13,230 bases of DNA from DASTDY01 sp035457345 (GTDB lineage: Bacteria > Patescibacteriota > Saccharimonadia > Saccharimonadales > EFPC-124). Made by a program: the position numbers and the translations under genes. The notes under the pieces were generated by a model. The model saw only the letters and a program-made list of their open reading frames with translations, was not told the origin of the DNA and made no database searches. The DNA is taken from contig DATIBT010000059.1 in assembly GCA_035457345.1 (NCBI GenBank), positions 1-13,230 on the forward strand, read 5' to 3'. Positions within the stretch are counted from its first letter, which is position 1. Each line of letters begins with the position of its first letter. Positions 11,255 through 13,230 of this stretch are shown piece after piece.

Positions 11255-13230
11255 ATGCGCTGGACACGAGTTCACACGGCTATCACGGCCGTTGTGGTCG
11301 TGGTGGCGCTGGTGGTTGCGGGCTTGTTTGTGTGGGGTCCGTTGGGCTCTAGCGACAAACCGCGTGACATCGGGGCTGGCGTGAGGGCCGAGGGCAAGAG
11401 CTTGCCCAAGGGCCTACATGCCGTCACTGCCGACGTTGTTCCGCAGCTCAACCTGCAATTGTTCACACCGGTGAGTCACAGCTACGAGATCACGCCGCCG
11501 GGCAAGCTGCCTGCAGCGACGGCCTTCCGGCTGCCGCTTGCCGCGGCGTTTCCGCCTGACGAGGGGTACATGTTGCTCCCGTTGACGGCAGAATCGCCGG
11601 AGGGGCCATGGACGCCGCTGCTGAGCAAGCAGGCCAACGGATCCCTGGCGCCGGCCATCCGGCTGTCGCCCGACAGCCTGTCGGCGTACATCACGACTGA
11701 CCACTTGTCGTTCTTTACCATCGTGAAGGTCGCGGTGGGCAGGGTGATCGATGTCGTCAAGGACGCGGGCGGCAAGGTCATCGGCGGCGTGAAGACGGTG
11801 CTGGACCTGATGGCCCAGAGCTTCCACAGCCTGACCGAGAATCTGTTTTACGAGGCCAAGCCGCCCACGTGTGAAAACGAGGCAGGCGCACTCGACGGCA
11901 GCTACTCCATCACCAAGCCCACACGTGACACGGTGTTCACCTGCTTCGGCCTGGAGAACGGCGTGCGGGTGCTGAAGGTGGTCAACCACCGGCGCTACCC
12001 GCTGCTGCTTCACTACACCGGCATGACCGTACTGGACGACGGCTCAAGCTTCCGCATGCGCCTGGCGCAACTGACGCGGGCGGTGTCGGGACCGGATTCG
12101 GTGCTGTTCCCCGGCGAGCAGATCACCTACAAGGTGGATCTGCCCAAGGAGGGCGGCACGGCACGGCTCTCGGCGGAGTTCGAGGGTCGGGCCCAAAGCC
12201 TGTACTCGCTGGAGGTCGCACTGCGGCTGGCGCTGCAGTTCATGACCAACTTCGGTGCCGGTAGCGGCAACGCCGTGAACGGCGCAATTCTGGGCCAGAG
12301 CGATCTCCTCGACAAAATGGACAAACTGCTCCAGAACGCCGACTGCGGCTCGCTGATCTTCGACCACAGCACGGTGGACTTCGGCGAGGTGCTCAAGCGC
12401 TGCGCCGGGCCCAGTGAGCTGCTTTCCACCTTCGGCAAGAACCCGCTGGCGCTGGTGGCAGCGCCGGTACTGGTGGTGGCTCCGGTCATCGCGTACTTCA
12501 AGTCGCAGTTCAACGCGCTGGGCGACTTACTCAACGACCGCGACAAGGCCGAGGTGGTCATTACCCGTGCTGACACGGCCAAGCTATGCCCGAACGGCGC
12601 CGCCAATTGCCCTGACGCGGGCGCGGCAGACCTGGACGGCGACGGTCGCATGGACCAGATCTCCCTGGTGGTCAACCCCCAAGAGGACAGCTGCGGCTAC
12701 TACGAAGCCCGCGCCGTCCTGGCAACCGGCCAGGAGGTCTCGGGTGGCGTGTGCTTCAGCTGGGGGCCAATGGTCGATCCGGTCTACAAGAAGACTGAGC
12801 TGTCGTTCGTGGGCTTCGCGCCCATAAACGGGACTAAGGGCGACGAGATCGTCATCAAGCTCAAGTACTGGACCGACGACCCGTTCTACTCGCTCGGGCC
12901 GTTCCAAACCTGGTCGGTCATTGTGCTGACGCTCGAGGACTACTCCGGCGGCAACTTCAAGCTGGAGCCGCCCGAGGTTGGCGCCGGTTGGTTCCCCTAC
13001 TATACCTACGATATCCATCTGGATGGCTGGGAGGCGAACGGATTCCAGTGCGACAAATCAGCGGATGGGACGCCCAAGCTAGTCTGGTGGTCGATCAACG
13101 TGATCGACAGCCAAACCAAGAGAGAGTACGAGTACACCGTCACAAAAACTGTCTTCGTTCCCTCTCAGTCCTATCCGAGCGACTTCGAGCAAGCTCAAAC
13201 AGGTGGAAGCTCGCAAACCTTCCCGCTCAG
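11255..13230 (+). CDS. Large membrane-anchored exported protein, function unknown, C-terminus beyond window
   Basis: Open for 658 codons to the window edge; no family recognised. Residues about 9-28 (AITAVVVVVALVVAGLFVW) after a basic start form one TM/signal-anchor helix, followed by a mature part rich in Pro, Thr and Ser strands, suggesting an extracellular protein. A second strongly hydrophobic stretch lies at about 396-415 (NPLALVAAPVLVVAPVIAYF). A DxDxDG loop, DLDGDGRMD (Asp459, 461, 463, 467), is typical of calcium-binding FG-GAP/EF-hand-like repeats. Cysteines are spread through the exported region. ATG 11255 follows AAGGAGGTG with a four-base gap, a very strong start. GC content and GC at third positions are clearly above dnaE and the 9736-11068 pair until roughly 13000, after which the sequence turns less GC-rich. 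Could be an adhesin, surface-layer or binding protein; no enzyme motif seen. Confidence 0.8.
   Translation, partial: MRWTRVHTAITAVVVVVALVVAGLFVWGPLGSSDKPRDIGAGVRAEGKSLPKGLHAVTADVVPQLNLQLFTPVSHSYEITPPGKLPAATAFRLPLAAAFPPDEGYMLLPLTAESPEGPWTPLLSKQANGSLAPAIRLSPDSLSAYITTDHLSFFTIVKVAVGRVIDVVKDAGGKVIGGVKTVLDLMAQSFHSLTENLFYEAKPPTCENEAGALDGSYSITKPTRDTVFTCFGLENGVRVLKVVNHRRYPLLLHYTGMTVLDDGSSFRMRLAQLTRAVSGPDSVLFPGEQITYKVDLPKEGGTARLSAEFEGRAQSLYSLEVALRLALQFMTNFGAGSGNAVNGAILGQSDLLDKMDKLLQNADCGSLIFDHSTVDFGEVLKRCAGPSELLSTFGKNPLALVAAPVLVVAPVIAYFKSQFNALGDLLNDRDKAEVVITRADTAKLCPNGAANCPDAGAADLDGDGRMDQISLVVNPQEDSCGYYEARAVLATGQEVSGGVCFSWGPMVDPVYKKTELSFVGFAPINGTKGDEIVIKLKYWTDDPFYSLGPFQTWSVIVLTLEDYSGGNFKLEPPEVGAGWFPYYTYDIHLDGWEANGFQCDKSADGTPKLVWWSINVIDSQTKREYEYTVTKTVFVPSQSYPSDFEQAQTGGSSQTFPL

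Noticed and set aside
11414..12675. Minus-strand frames (199, 182, 107 codons) opposite the large anchored protein
   Set aside because: Shadows of a GC-rich gene; the plus frame has a strong ribosome site, a TM anchor and remains open for 658 codons.
1..13230. CRISPR array, tRNA, rRNA or insertion sequence
   Set aside because: No regularly spaced direct repeats, no cloverleaf with a CCA-type end, no rRNA stretches and no transposase frame with terminal inverted repeats were found on reading both strands.

Overview
The window is bacterial DNA with dense, mostly single-gene transcription units on both strands. It has strong AGGAGG-type Shine-Dalgarno sites, at least two TTG starts, and sigma70-type promoters, several with an extended -10 (TGnTATAMT). 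TGA, TAA and TAG are all used as stops, so a UGA-recoded lineage is excluded. The lineage cannot be fixed from sequence alone. The Mycobacterium-like PHP motif in DnaE, the DUF2130 protein and the many orphan anchored proteins would suit a monoderm or Patescibacteria-type environmental genome, but this is a low-confidence inference. Base composition is patchy: dnaE and purF are intermediate, 9736-11068 is AT-richer, and 5435-6142 and 11255-13230 are clearly GC-richer.

Layout. 1-2460 (minus) is the N-terminal 820 residues of the replicative polymerase DnaE, cut by the window edge. It diverges from 2588-3736 (plus), a 382-residue protein apparently made of five successive excisionase/MerR-like helix-turn-helix modules. 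Next on plus are a membrane-anchored lysozyme-like peptidoglycan hydrolase (3829-4467) and an ArsR-type repressor plus SRPBCC/AHSA1 pair (4517-5348). The pair has a near-consensus promoter, an apparently leaderless start and a dyad over the start codon. A large bidirectional hairpin (5375-5415) separates it from an unrecognised GC-rich minus gene (5435-6142). That gene diverges from a small SH3-like lipoprotein (6307-6822).

From 6876 to 11068 four genes run on the minus strand, in transcription order: an unrecognised 300-residue soluble protein (11068-10166), a four-TM membrane protein overlapping it by 14 bases (10179-9736), a coiled-coil DUF2130 protein with a nuclease-like motif (9644-8367), and purF (8288-6876). 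The plus gene at 11255 starts from a good promoter and runs off the right end. It encodes a large membrane-anchored protein with an internal DxDxDG calcium-type loop.

No tRNA, rRNA, CRISPR array or insertion sequence was seen, and no gap between genes exceeds about 190 bases. The best candidates for undescribed biology are the overlapping soluble/four-TM pair (9736-11068), which has the architecture of a small defence module, and the five-HTH protein next to dnaE. Two regulatory structures also merit attention: an inverted repeat that could hide the purF ribosome-binding site in read-through RNA, and a 9-bp dyad bracketing the dnaE -10 element.
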